Shown: in pieces, positions 1 through 13,400 of the stretch | Layout: every line of letters begins with the position of its first letter | How positions within the stretch are numbered: position 1 is the stretch's first letter | Assembly: GCF_036884655.1 (NCBI RefSeq) | Contig: NC_088347.1 | Coordinates: forward strand, 13,574,001 to 13,638,000 | Reading direction: 5' to 3' | DNA: 64,000 nucleotides | From: Musa acuminata AAA Group | Lineage: Eukaryota > Streptophyta > Magnoliopsida > Zingiberales > Musaceae | The notes under the pieces: model-generated | The model's database searches: none | Told to the model about the DNA's origin: nothing | What the model saw: the letters and a program-made list of their open reading frames with translations, nothing else | Made by a program: the position numbers and the translations under genes

Positions 1-1263
1 GACGATGATTGAGCGGGTCCAATGTAGTGTAGTCAAGCGATGAAGGAGAGGCAACGATCGAGTAATGTAAGAGTAGCAGTGCAAGTGCGACGACGATGAG
101 TGTTGCAGGTGTAACGACGGTCGAGCAGTGCAAGTCGAGTAGGTGCGGTAGGCGAGCGGTGGGAAGTAGGTCAACAAGAGGAGAGGAAGACAAATCGATT
201 AAGGCGAAAAGTGAATATAAATTTAATAATTACAAATAATAAAATTATATTTTTATCATTTTTATTCATGATTTGCATGTGATAGCACATGTAATTTTTT
301 TTATCGATAAAGTAGAAAAATTGGGGCTAAATGTTTCACTTTCGTAAGTATAGGAAACCAATACTACTTTTTAAAGTATACTAGTCATAGTTAACTATAG
401 AGAATAATATGTAATTATCCCATAATTTTATCATAATATGATTCTAACAAAGATCTTAATATTTTTATATTTTTAAATAATTATTTATCAAATTTAATAT
501 ATTTTTGGGTTAGTTGTCAATTAATGTAATTTAATTTATTTTCGAGTGCAACGAAGATCAAATTGGATCAAACCATTTCAAGTTTTCATAATTATATGAA
601 AACATGATTCCAAAAGGATTTGTACTAGTTTTCCTATTTTATAATAATTTTATGATAATTAATTATCTAATTTAGTATATTTTTGGAATAGGTATTAAGA
701 ATGGATATATTTTAGTTTATTTTCTTTAGTAACAAAGTCAATTTCCACCAAATGAGATTAAATTTTCATAACTTTGACTCCACCAAACGATTTCTGGATG
801 AGGTGGAAGGAGGACAAGGAATTCTAAATCAGTTCTGGATCATTGATCCAAACTGATTCGCTGACATGAAATAATTCAAAAAAATTACGAGGGTAAAAAT
901 TATAACTACGAAAAAAAATACATAAAACATTATGAAGGACATCTGATAAAAAATAATTATGAGGCACTACTCGATAAGTTGTCCAAATTCGTGAGTAAAA
1001 CCTCTTTGCATACTTTGCAATGGCAGATATGTAAATCTGCTAAAAAAAACGAAATCCTGCCCTCCATTTTTTTCCCCATCCGTTCCTGTAGGGTTTTAGA
1101 GGGCCGCCACGAGAGAGGATCAGGGGAAAGCTCCCGTGAGCTCCTCAGGGATCGTCCCGCTCTCTGAGGGAGGAGCCGGTCTCGTACAGCGAGAGCCGCA
1201 GGACAGGGCCCTCCCTCATCCAAGACGACGCCTTGCAACCGCTGCGGCGGAAACCTGGCGAGA
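1..1263. other. 5' flank and 5' UTR of the organellar polymerase gene
   Basis: No gene is visible upstream of the start codon at 1264. Bases 1-190 are mixed GC and rich in CGA/GAG triplets. Bases 200-960 are strongly AT-rich. A diverged direct duplication with an offset of about 178 bp is visible (compare 491-510 with 669-688 and the sequence after each). From about 1080 the sequence turns GC-rich, as expected for a plant 5' UTR. The transcription start cannot be placed, and I see no convincing TATA box. A five-codon upstream ORF (ATG at 1020) would lie in the leader only if transcription starts before it. Confidence 0.5.
1089..1096 (-). promoter_or_regulatory. telo-box-like motif (AAACCCTA)
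   Basis: The minus strand reads AAACCCTA about 170 bp before the start codon. Telo-boxes of this sequence are common near the transcription start of plant genes expressed in dividing cells, such as replication and translation genes. That fits an organellar replicase. An 8-bp match can occur by chance, so the role is inference. Confidence 0.35.
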
Positions 1264-1409
1264 ATGGCGATGGGGTTTTCCATCCACGGGGGCGCTATCA
1301 GGCACCCCTTTATCTGCTCCACCTCTCTCTGTCTCTCCTCTTCCCATCGCCGAGCGATCTCCGGCTTCGCTCGGGGACCGCACGTCCACCCTCCGTTGTG
1401 CAGGACTGG
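1264..1409 (+). CDS. POLI (POLIA/POLIB-type): exon 1: start codon and organelle presequence
   Basis: Encodes residues 1-48 plus two bases of codon 49. The peptide begins MAMGFS and is rich in Ser, His and Arg with no acidic residue, as expected for a plastid/mitochondrial presequence. The donor is CTGG|GTATCG. Two leftover bases (GG) join the T at 19399 to make Gly, after which exon 2 continues in its long frame. The phase match supports this donor over readthrough, which would meet a stop at 1561-1563. Confidence 0.75.
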
Positions 1410-4400
1410 GTATCGCACTTCTCTTTTCTTCTTGTTGGTTCCTTCTTATTTTTTCTTGGTACTTCAGTGTGCATCTGATGTTAATAGGCTCGGATGCTTG
1501 TTTCTATTCCAAAGATTACGCTTCTTGCTTCGTTGGGGTTCTCTCGAATTGAACAATTCTTAATAAGCAGTTTCTTTCTTCTCTAAGTTCAGGGCGTATG
1601 ATTCGGCAACTAGGGTTCCAAGTTAACCAAGGGAAGTTGGTCTGTTTTCTTACGCCTGAAGTTAGACTGAATAGTTACCCTTGGCTTGTACAAATTTTGA
1701 TCGTCATATGATCCTCTTTCTTTTTTAATCATTGGATAGTTTGTTTATGCAAATTTTTAGTCTTTAGTTTCTGTTTTGTCTCTTCTTTCTGTTTCTCATT
1801 TTTGGTTTCAGTAGGAATCTTTTAAGATGGAAGTATATTTTGGAACCATATTGTAGTACGGTTGATCATGGGAAGTACCAAGCAAAAGGTGGAGTCTTGA
1901 CTTGGGTAATAGGATGATCTGCTGCTGCATTCTTACGGTGGATGATGCCAGCTCAGGTGGTGATAAAAGGACACCTATGTCTATTTCTCCATTCTTTGTT
2001 AATGTAAGAAGCAAGGTTTACAGTTTCGAATAACATCGCCCGGTACGGGCAATACGTATCGGTCCGATAGGATATCAGTATGCGGACTGGCTGCTTTCGG
2101 GTGGTATCATCTATCGGCGTCACTCTCCCTCCTTGTCTGTCGGTGACTTCTCTTGACGCGGGGAGAAGAATCCACGATCGCGGGTAGAAAAGAGGAGACG
2201 TCGCCTCGACGAAAACAATTTATTCTTTTACTTTTATATATATATATATATATAGGCGACGTCACCCTGCGTGGGGAGAAGTGACGTCACCCCGTGTGTG
2301 GATAAGAGAGGCGATGTCGTAGAAAAAAATTTATTTTTTGCCCATGTGGCGCCAAAATGGGGCCTCACGTGCCAAAATGGGTGACGAGGCCATCGGTTTT
2401 TTTTTACTTTTATATATATTGAGCGGCATATCGAATTGTACCACTCAGTATACAATATTGTATCATACCGAGAGAGTCTCGAAACTGCGGTACGGTACGA
2501 ACTTTCAAACCTTGGTAAGAAACACATAGCTTAACACTGACTAGGAGGTTCTACAAAGACTCTTTAAAGGGTTGACATGAAGCCTGAAGTATGAGGAAGA
2601 AAGAAGAAGAAAATAAGATAAATGAAAAAAAAATTGATGTAGAAGACTAAGAGAATTTGAAGGATGGAAGGAGGAAAGTGTTGGGAAATCTAGGGTCGAC
2701 ATCACATGCGCAGCGGAAGAACAGAAAATAAAAAACCCAAATTTTCCAAAAAGGTATTCGTCATCGTGAGAAGATTGGTGCGAAAAAACTCGTAAAACAT
2801 AAATTCACGTGTGAGATAGTGTTTTACCTAGGGAGATCGTATATTCCTGAATCCCTACAGATCTATAGGAGAGGATGAAGGAGTTCAAGTGTCCTTCTTT
2901 CTAATGATGATCCACACAAACAGGGCTGTGACGACGCTCCTCAAAATATCAGGCCTGCTCTGAGGTAGAGAGGGGGGGGGAGAATAGGAGAGGCAAGCAA
3001 AAGCTCTATTTCCAAAGAGATGTTTGTTGTTGTGCGAAGATTGGTGTGCAAAAATCCGCGAAACTTAAAACTACGAATAAAATAGATTGTGTTACTTAGG
3101 GAGATCGTATATTCCTGTTTCCCTGCAGATCTCTAGTAGAGGGTGAAGGAGGTTAAGCGCCCTCCTCTCTGATGGTGATCCACACAGCAGGGCTTTGACG
3201 ACGCTTCTCAAACCTTCAGGCCTACTTTGAGGTGGAGAGGGGGAGGAGAATAGGAGAGGCAAGCAAAAGCTCTAGCCTATGAACCACTGAATCCCTTCTA
3301 TTTATAGAGGTCTCTTGTCAAACCCTAATGGATCCTCCCCTATTGGGTATTGGATCTGCGTCCAACTACTCAAGCATCTTAAATTAGTGGATCTCTATCC
3401 AATAATCTCTCGTGGGCTCTTATTGGATCTCATCCAAATGATTCAATAATTCAGGGGCTTATTGGATATCCAATAAGACAGGGGCTTCGGTGGATATCTC
3501 ATATTCATACCTCTACACATTGCAGTGCCTACCATATGTGTGTGACCCTCTAGGCCTAATATCGAGCTGGCCGTGAGTTATACATGTCAGAACTCCTTCT
3601 GGCTTAATGAAATATTATCTCCATAATAATTCACTCGACTCATCGATTGCGGATGTACTAGGCCACTATGCTGTAGTCCCTAGATGACACAGGGAAATTT
3701 AATCCATTGGACCTGTCTGACCTCAATTATCGTGTATTTATAGTCCCTTATCCATCTAATATTCCGAAGACCGTATATTGGGCATGGTGCTGTCAGACTC
3801 ATACGGTTTTTACTCGAGTCTCACTCTAATCGGATTCTCCCGGAGAACATTTTCTTTCTCAATCTGAATGATCCTGGCCAGGGATTTGTCTAAGCAAGAA
3901 CATATGAGATATTCCTCTCATGACACTGAGAGTGGATGATCCTCTATCGACACTCAATAGCCCTCGTCAGATTGACTGTCACTCTGATCGATTGTACTAA
4001 ATTTGAGACATCCAAACCTATAAGTCCTGTATCAAAGAATGTAGCACTCATACACGACATCCTTGGTGTCTCAAGTTTAAGGACCAGATACACCATTGAG
4101 ACTACGAAATCGCTATCTGACAATAAGGTATCATCAACCATCCAGTATTCCGTAAGCGAATAAATCAGTGAACTCATTCTCTATTAAGCATATGTACTAT
4201 ATCCCTAGTGTCCCTACACAAGCAACTATGAGACCAGTTGCATCTATCATATGGATGGATATATAGCACACCAGTCTAACCTATGACCGAGATTATTTAG
4301 GATCCGTGTTTAAAGGCGAATCGGTCTCATTATTGTGATCTCATCACGATCCGATTTCTATTGCATAGATCCAAGGATATCACAATATATACATGTATAT

Positions 4401-7400
4401 ATGCAATAGTCAATATAAAGTGATAAATGCCAAAATATAGTAAGCAAAAAGATTCCGTGTCAAGTCACACATGCCATCACTCACGTGATTGGCTTGCTTG
4501 GCACCTATGACTAGCAATCTCCCACTTGACCTAAAGTTAATCACCTATGTGTCTGATCCATATCAGACCTTTGTGACGCTCAAAGACAATTTGAGACCAC
4601 AACTTTGTCAGTGGATTTTCAATGTTATCTTCGGATGGAACTCTTTCTACTACTACATCTCCTCGGGTCATGATCTCTCTAATAAGTTAGAACCTCCTCA
4701 GAACACATCTGATGAGACACGGGTTCCCTTATTTAAGCAATCGCCCCGTAGTTGTCGCAATAAAAGGAATCGGCTCCTCGCTACCCGGCACGACTCCCAG
4801 ATCTGTAATGAACTTCATCCAGACTCCCTCCTTTGCTGCCTCTATTGCAGCAATGTACTCCGCCTCTGTAGTCGAGTCAGCAGTAGTTTCTTACTTGGAA
4901 CTTTTCTAGCACACTGCTCCTCCATTCAAGGTGTACACATACCCCGAATTTGACTTGCTATCATCGACATCAAATTGAAAACTCGACTCCGTGTAGCCTT
5001 CAACCCTGAGGCTACTACCTCCATATACTAGTAAAAGATCCATAGTCCTTCTCAAGTATTTAAGGATACACTTTACTACTTTCAAGTGCTCCAAGCTTGG
5101 ATCCGTCTGATAGCTACTCGTGACACTCAGAGCATGCGTTATATCAGGCCTGATACATAGGATGACATACATGATTGACTCTATTGTTGAGGCATAGGGT
5201 ATCCTATCTATGTTCGCCTTTTCTTCAGGAGTTTTTGGGGACATACTCGTAGAAAGCGATATCCCATGTCTCGTCGGTATGAGAACTCAAAAATTTTCAT
5301 GTCAAACCTTTTGACAATGGTTTCTATGTACTTGGATTGGTACACGCCAAGCATCCTCTTGGATTTATCTCTATAGATCCGAATCCCCAAGATATAGGAT
5401 GCTTCCCCCAAGTCCTTCATGGAGAAGTGTCTAGATGACCAAGCATTTACTGTGGATAGCATTCCTACATTATTCCCAATGATCAGGATGTCATCCACAT
5501 ATAACACCCAAAAGATGATAGTACTCACACTTACCTTCCTGTACACACAAGGCTCATCTTCGTTCTTAACGAAGCCATAAGATCTGATTGCCTCATCAAA
5601 TCTTATGTTTCAACTTCGGGAAGCTTGCTTTAGTCTATAAATGGATTTAAGCAACTTGCACACCTTATCTGGGCAGTCCTTGGACACGAATCTCTCGGGT
5701 TGTATCATATATATCTCCTCCTCGAGGTTTCCATTGAGGAATGCAATTTTCATATCCATCTGCCAAATCTCATAATCATAGTGTGCTATAATAACTAATA
5801 GAGTTCGGATGGATTTTAGCATTGCTACGAGTGAGAAAGTTTCGTCATAGTCAACACCTTGTCTTTGACGATACCCCTTAGCTGCTAGCCTTGCTTTATA
5901 GGTCTCTACCTTTCCATCTACGTCGATCTTTTTCTTAAAGATTCACTTACAATCGATGGGTACAATACCCTCGGGCGCATCAACTAGGTTCTAAACCTTG
6001 TTGGAGTACATGAAATCTATCTCAAAATTCATGGCTTCTTGTTATTTCCCGGAGTCTATACTTATAATAGCCTCCTCGTAGGTTTGAGGATCAATATCCT
6101 CAACATCCTCTCCTCTAATATATCCCACATATCTCTCAAGAGGATGAGATACTCTGTTGGACCTACGTAAAATTGGAACTTGTGTGTTAGGTACCTGAAC
6201 AGACTCGGGCTGTAGAGTAGTGTTTGAGCTAGGTTTTCCAACCTTGCTCAACTCTATCATGCTTCTACTGTCTTTGCTAAGAATGTGTTCCTTCTCAAGG
6301 AACATCGCTCTCTTGGCTACAAAGACCTTTTGGTCCTCGAGATGATAGAAATAATACCCACAAGTTTCCTTGGGGTATCCCACGAATTTGCACCGCTCCG
6401 TCCTTGATTCCAACTTATCAGGGTTGTGCCTTTTAACGTGGTGTCATGGACTTAGCTGGTTTTGCCTAAGTCGTGCGGCACCCTTGCGTGTCCGTCCGCA
6501 AAGGTCAGCCTCCCCGAAACCTCCTATGGTCCCTTAGGACCTACAAAAGAGAAAACGGGTTAGAGAAAGCGTCTCACTCGGGATCCACAAGCAAACATTT
6601 CCGAAAACACTTCATAGACAATGCAAATTATAAACAGGCTTTACAATCTCTGAACGGTTGCACAACAAAAGGTCAAAATGGTCCACTACAGACCGAATAA
6701 CTCTCGCAAGTGACCACATGACACAACCTTTATTTACAAGCCTAAGAAGGCCACCAAGCCCAACTAAAATGGGGTTGTTAAGCCTTCGATCGTTCCTCTA
6801 CATGTTGTGCAAAGCATGAACAAACAGAAAGATACGAACATACATAAGTATTACATCAAACATCCTGTTTAGAACTTTGTCCGTGACATTCTCCCTCACT
6901 TATTCCTTCGACGTCCTCGTCGAAGCCTTTGCCGACACTATAACTCCTCGCCTTTGTTGGGTCTTCAAACTTCTACTCCCGCTGCAATATGCCTCTTGGC
7001 TCCCAGCTGCTCTCTGTTTCTATTTTTGAATAATCGAATCTTTGATCCGCCATGCTGCTTCAACTCGCCAATGACTCTAACTCTAGTGTGGGGTTGGCTG
7101 AGTTGTGTTGATCCCTGTTGGTTCCTACGGATCCTCCTGATGAAGGAAAAGACTATCCTTACTATGCGCTAGTCTCTCAAATGCCTCATGCTGCTTGAAC
7201 TGGGTGGATGCTTGTTGGAGCTTTAACGAGCATCGCCTCGCAAACTTCTGAAGTTTTGGGTCATTCATCCACAAAATTTGCCCATCGACTCTCATTTCAC
7301 TTAATTGTCAGTTCCAAGTAGATTTGCATCACTTCCACTTTCGATTGACACTTTGTTAGGAAATGAAGCGGATAATCTACTCTCAGTAGCACTGATCACT

Positions 7401-10400
7401 ATTGGTGAAGATTTGATAACTATTGTCTTCTAATCTCTTCGAAGGGTCTTTAAACCTGTGCAGAGCTTCTCTGCCGGATATATAAGAGAATTGGGGTACT
7501 CGGTTTCGCCCATTCTCTTAAGAGTTGAGAAGGCAATGGTTACTTGACTTCGCCCGCCTTCTCAAGGGTTGTACTCTATGCATCGAGCTGTTTACTGACC
7601 TTCACCTTCTCTTTGCTCACACTTCTGAAGCACTCGAAGTGTTTGCACTCTTTGTATTAAGTTAGCTACTATGATTCACCTTCTCAATGCCATTGAACTT
7701 CTGGAATGCAGGAAGATTTCATCCCAACTTGGAGTAAGTCTTTAATAGTTTTGGTCACCTCTGGGATTGTACCGTCTTCTCCATCAACCCGGTCGCCTAC
7801 TCCACTGAGTAGCAAAGGTACAACACCGCGTACTGCCTGCTTCATTCCTTGGTCGTGCACTCTTGCATGACCCGAAGTCCTTCACTTTCGGCTATCTTGA
7901 TGAGAAGCTTGTTGACACCGGTCTTACGAAGTTCCTTGGTCTTTGCCCTTCAGCTTTGTCTCGGTACTTGGAGTTTGCCTCTGCATGCTCCACCTCCTCG
8001 GCCCCTTTCACGACTAAGCGCTCTCCCTCCATGAGAGCAAGGGATCAATGACTTTCACCGAAGTCCCGCTTCTGCGGTACTATGGCGTTGCCATGCCCAT
8101 GGCCCTACTATCAGATTGCAACTCCCATGTATGGCCTCTGCCATCACGTTGTAGGGTTTGCACCGATTCGGTTCTCCTTAGCTTCCTTGATAGCAATGTT
8201 CATTTACTCGACCTTGTCCTCTGACTTGCCGGGCTCCCTTAAGCGAATATGGGCTCTGGAGCTGTCCAACTCTCCAACTTCTTCAATCTTACCTCTGTAT
8301 GATCAAATCCCTCCCATGGGACTCACTGATACTTGCATTCGAACTTTTCCCTCGGTGGTACACAACCCCCCATATTTTGATGACCAAGGCTCTCATCTAA
8401 TGCAAAATTCGATGAACGCACGGAAGACCCGCCTTTGTGATACCATGACCTTCACTCTTTAAATCCATAGACGTTCTTGTCGTCGTGTTGTTCACCGAAG
8501 TGGAGCTCCCAGTAGCTCCCGATTATACCTCTGTATGATATAGTCCCTCACGGGACTATGTCGTGTGTATCGCATTGCCACGAACTGTTCCACCATGATC
8601 CGCTGCACTATGTCGCCTCCTGGTGATATCTCTATTGCATTCTAATCCTTGTGGGATGAACTCGAATTGTGATCCCTCCATGTGTGGCCTTTGCCAATAC
8701 ATCGTAGGGTCTCTTCCACTTTCGATTTTGTTCGCTCCTTTGGCAATCGACCTTCATCCACCCACTCTTGGGTCACACCTAGATGAAGCACTACTCTAGG
8801 ACAGTCCATCGCCTAGTAGCTCTTAAAGTCCATCGACTCCGCTGTAATTAGTGCACCATTGTCTGGATCCTGGGCCTCTGCCCTTACCAACATAATCTCC
8901 GCTATGGACCGCTTCCTTTTTGGCAACTTGAATGACAACACTATGGCATATTCTTCAAAAGTACCCGCCTTCGCGTCCTCTTGCCCCGTGCTAAGGCCTT
9001 CTGAACCCAACTTCGCCTCCGCAAGTTGAGTCGCCTTAGTTTCTCCATCAAATGCTTCTCCGAGATAAGGTGCATGTGCCCAGAAGCTCCCTTCGTCTTT
9101 GGCACCATGCAAGAAGAGTCCACTCCATCAGAATGAAGGACCCATGGAATAACATGATCCTGCTCTTGCCTCTGCAAGAGTTCATGTCCTTAACATTTGT
9201 CCAAGGAAAGCTCTGCGCCTCCGCTCCATGTTCCATCTTCTATGCCGGCTCATTTCATGCAGCTTGGGTACTTCGCTAAGTTATACCCAAGTTGCTCCGC
9301 TCCTCGTTTTTGCATTGAGTTGATGGTGGCCCTCGCGCCCATCATTCCACGGGTCAGTCCTCCCTTGAGTCTGATCTCCATATCGACTCCAAGTGTGCCT
9401 TCATTTATGTTGCTTTGGGTCGCTCCCCCACTTGATCTCGCAATACATCCACCAATGCATTCTCTCAAGCGAGATCATGCGACGACTCCTCGTCGCTCGC
9501 TCGGTCCATTGAGCTTCGTGGAGTTGTTGTTTTTGAGGTACTCCTCCTCAACATGTGCGGTCTGTTGCACATGGTTCTCCCTCTGAGAGAACCGGGACCT
9601 ATCCCTCCTCGATATCTGTCCTGTTGGAGCAACATCTCTCTTCGCTTCTTTCTCTCTGAAAGTTTCGGAGACCACTATCCCCTTGTACTACTCCGATTTG
9701 CTGAACAAACTGTGCATTATTCTGCCTCCTGCAAACGCACTTGCTAGATTACGACTCCACGTCAATACAACCCCTGCTGCACTACTCAAGGCCTAGCAAC
9801 ATGCTGGACTCGCTGCACACTTCAGCCTCCTACGGACGTATCCTTCTCATATCGAAGAGAAAGTTCCAATGCTCCATGGCGCCGAGTTTCGGTCGCCTTG
9901 GGATGACTGCGAACATTTCATCGTCCGTATACAAGCCCTTACATAAGTACCGAATTCTTCGGGTTAGCAATTCCCCTCACCTCTGTGAGCTTTGCACAAC
10001 TCTTTCGATCACTGAGCAACTCATTCCACCTTGTATGGTCTCATCCTTTACCAAGCGCCTTGCTTGCCTTGAGCACCATCAAGTGTAGTTGTTAACGTCG
10101 AGCCGTAGCTCGAACTCAGCCATGTACTACTATCCCCTTTCGGAGACCACTATCCCCTACCCCTTGTACTACTCCGATTTGCTGAACAAACTGTGCATTA
10201 TTCTGCCTCCTGCAAACGCACTTGCTAGATTACGACTCCACGTCAATACAACCCCTGCTGCACTACTCAAGGCCTAGCAACATGTTGGACTCGCTGCACA
10301 CTTCAGCCTCCTACGGACGTATCCTTCTCATATCGAAGAGAAAGTTCCAATGCTCCATGGCGCCGAGTTTCGGTCGCCTTGGGATGACTGCGAACATTTC

Positions 10401-13400
10401 ATCGTCCGTATACAAGCCCTTACATAAGTACCGAATTCTTCGGGTTAGCAATTCCCCTCACCTCTGTGAGCTTTGCACAACTCTTTCGATCAGTGAGCAA
10501 CTCATTCCACCTTGCATGGTCTCATCCTTTACCAAGCGCCTTGCTTGCCTTGAGCACCATCAAGTGTAGTTGTTAACGTCGAGCCGTAGCTCGAACTCAG
10601 CCATGCCAACCTTTGTGCGCTACGCATTCTTCCAAGCTTGCTTGTTCTCGTGGTGCCTCTTGCTCGAAGGGTTGGCCATTCCTCTGAATGCCAATGTCAG
10701 ATGCCCGCTCCATTGAACGACTCCTTTTTCCTACATCTCCATGCCCGTTTTCCCCCAAACGGTTGCATATGTGCTGACTGCCCTCAACGCAGCCCCGCTA
10801 GATCCCCCCCATTTGAATACCAAGTGTTTTTATGAGTGCTTGTCCTTCTCTGATACCATTTGTTACGAACTTAGCTGATTTTGCTTAAGTCGTGCGGCAC
10901 CCTTGTGTGTCCGTCTGCAAAGGTCAGCCTCCCCGAAACCTCCCATGGTCCCTTAGGACCTACAAAAGAGAAAACAGGTTTGAGAAAGCGCCTCATTCGG
11001 GATCCACAAGCAAACATTTCCGAAAACACTTCATAGACAATGCAAATTACAAACAGACTTTATAAGCTCTGAACGGTTGCACAACAAAGGGTAAAAATGG
11101 TCCACTACAGACCGAATAACTCTCGCAAGTGTCCACATGATACAACCTTTATTTACAAGCCTAAGAAGGCCACCAATCCCAACTAAAATAGGACTGTTAA
11201 GCCTTCGACCGTTCTTCTACGTGCTGTGCAAAGCATGAACAAATAGAAAGACACAGACATATATAAGTATTACATCAAACATCCTGTTTAGAACTTTGTC
11301 CGTGACAGTGGGCAGGGCAGCTCCTAATCTTAACAACCTTAAGATCGGATTTTTTCTCTTTCCATATCTCATATGGTGTAGACACTATCGATTTAGTTGG
11401 AACTCTGTTCAGAAGGTAAGCTGCGGTCTCTAAGGCATATCCCCAGAATGAGATGGGTAGGTCAGCGAAACTCATCATCGACCGTACCATGTATAACAGT
11501 GTACGATTTCTCCTTTCAAACACACCATTGAGCTGAGGTGTATAAGGAGGTGTCCATTGTGATAAAATCCTATGGTCCTTGAGGAACTTGGTAATCTCTG
11601 TACTTAAGTACTCACCTCCTCGATCTGATCGAAGAGTTTTGATATTCTTTCTAATCTGGTTCTCCACTTCATTCTTATACTCTCTGAATTTCTCAAAAGC
11701 CTCGGACTTGTACTTCATTAAGTACACATATCCTTACCTTGAGAAAACATCAGTAAAGGTAATTAAGTAGGAGTAACCATCAATAACATGAGTTGACATG
11801 GATCCACATACTTCACTATGTATGAGTTCCAATAGCTCAGTGGCTCTCTCTCCAGTTCCACTAAATGGAGAGTTGGTCATTTTTCCACAAAGGCAAGGCT
11901 CGCAAGTTGTATATGACTCATAGTCGAATGGATCTAGATATCCATCCTTTAGCAATTTTTGAATCCTTTCCTCGTGGATGTGACCTAGCCTACAATGCCA
12001 CAAGTATGCATTGTTCACCTCATCTCGTTTTCTCTTAGACACACTTATATTCATGATATGTGGAGTAGTGTCTAGCATAAACAAATCGTTATGCAATGTT
12101 TATTTTGTGATAATCTCATTATTTAATAATATTGAATAACCATTGTTCTTAAAAACTAATTTATATCTACTAACTATCAAACATGAAATGGAGATAATGT
12201 TTTTGATAATAGAAGGAACAAAATAACGTGCATCTAATGCAATAATAGCTCCACCAAGCAAATGTAGGGCGATCTCGCCAACAGCTACTGCAGCAACTTT
12301 TGCTTCATTGCCCATCTTGAGGTCTATCTTGCCTCTCTCTAGTCTCCTAGGCCTAGCCAGAACTCGCAACGAATTACATATATGATAAGTACTACCGGTA
12401 TCCAATACCCATGTGTTATCATAAGAGTCTGACAAATGGAGACTGATCATGAATGTACCTGAAGCTTATCCAAGCTTTTGTTTCGCCCTCTCTGTAAGGT
12501 ACTCTTTGTAGTTCCTCTTCCAGTGCCCATCTTTGTCACAATGGAAGCACTGACATTTGTCCTTTGTTGGGTCTTTCTTAGTAACCTATGCTTTAACTGG
12601 TCTGCCTTTGCCCTTACCCTTCTTAAAGGACTTTTCTGCTTTCATTTTCTTTCTGGTCTCACTAGTGTAGAGAACTGGCTTCTCTTTCTTGATAGTGCTT
12701 TCTGCCTCCCTCAATATATTGAGGAGCTCCGGGAGAGTTATCTCAAGCTTGTTCATATTAAAATTCATTATAAACTGTGAAAAGGAATCTGATAGGGACT
12801 GAAGCACAATGTCCACACACAAGTTATCCTCTAGGATAATTCCTAGACCTGTGAGTTTCTCTATCCACTCAATCATTTTTAGGACATGGTTCTAAACCGG
12901 TGTCCCTCCAGTTATCCTAGCTCGGAAGAGGCTCTTGGATATCTCATATCACTGAGTCCTTCCTTGTTCCTCAAATAGTTTGTAGACATGTAGGAGAATG
13001 GATCTGGCATCTATCTTTTTATGTTGTCTCTGTAACTTAGGAGTCAGAGAGCCCAACATGTAACACTGAGCAGGAGTGGAGTCATCAATGTACTTCACGT
13101 AGCGAGCGATCTCATCCTCGCTTACCCCTTCCTCGGGCGTCGGCATCACTGTATCAAGGACGTACGTAATTTTCTCCGTGGTGAGAACAATTCTCAAGTT
13201 ACGGAACCAATTCGTATAATTTGGACCAGTGAAGCGGTTGACATCAAGTATGCCACGTAAGGGATTTGAAAGCAACATTTTCTAAAAATAAAGATACAAT
13301 ATAAATAAATAACATGCAGATTTTGCAGAAATAAATAATCAAGATATGGACTTCTATCTTAATATGCTCCTACTATTTTACTTGCGAGTCACGTGACACC

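Larger units (their letters stand above)
6442..11307 (-). mobile_element. pol-less LTR retrotransposon (LARD-like), nested in copia A
   Basis: 4866 bp with two 447-bp LTRs (6442-6888 and 10861-11307), TG...CA ends, a PBS of initiator-tRNA-Met type on the minus strand (10848-10858) next to the right LTR, and a purine tract (minus strand AAGTGAGGGAGAA) next to the left LTR. That gives minus orientation. The internal 3.97 kb has no gag, protease, RT or integrase that I recognise, only short unrelated ORFs. It is therefore a non-autonomous, large-retrotransposon-derivative type. Related copies fill intron 10 (46677-54964). Confidence 0.85.

Noticed and set aside
957..1418. 153-codon minus-strand ORF across the first exon
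   Set aside because: It is antisense to the conserved exon 1 and GC-rich leader, and no domain is seen.
9741..10569. Two near-identical 115-codon ORFs that look like a duplicated gene
   Set aside because: They are shadows of the tandem duplication in the LARD-like element, on the strand opposite to the element, and are not preserved as clean ORFs in the intron 10 relatives.
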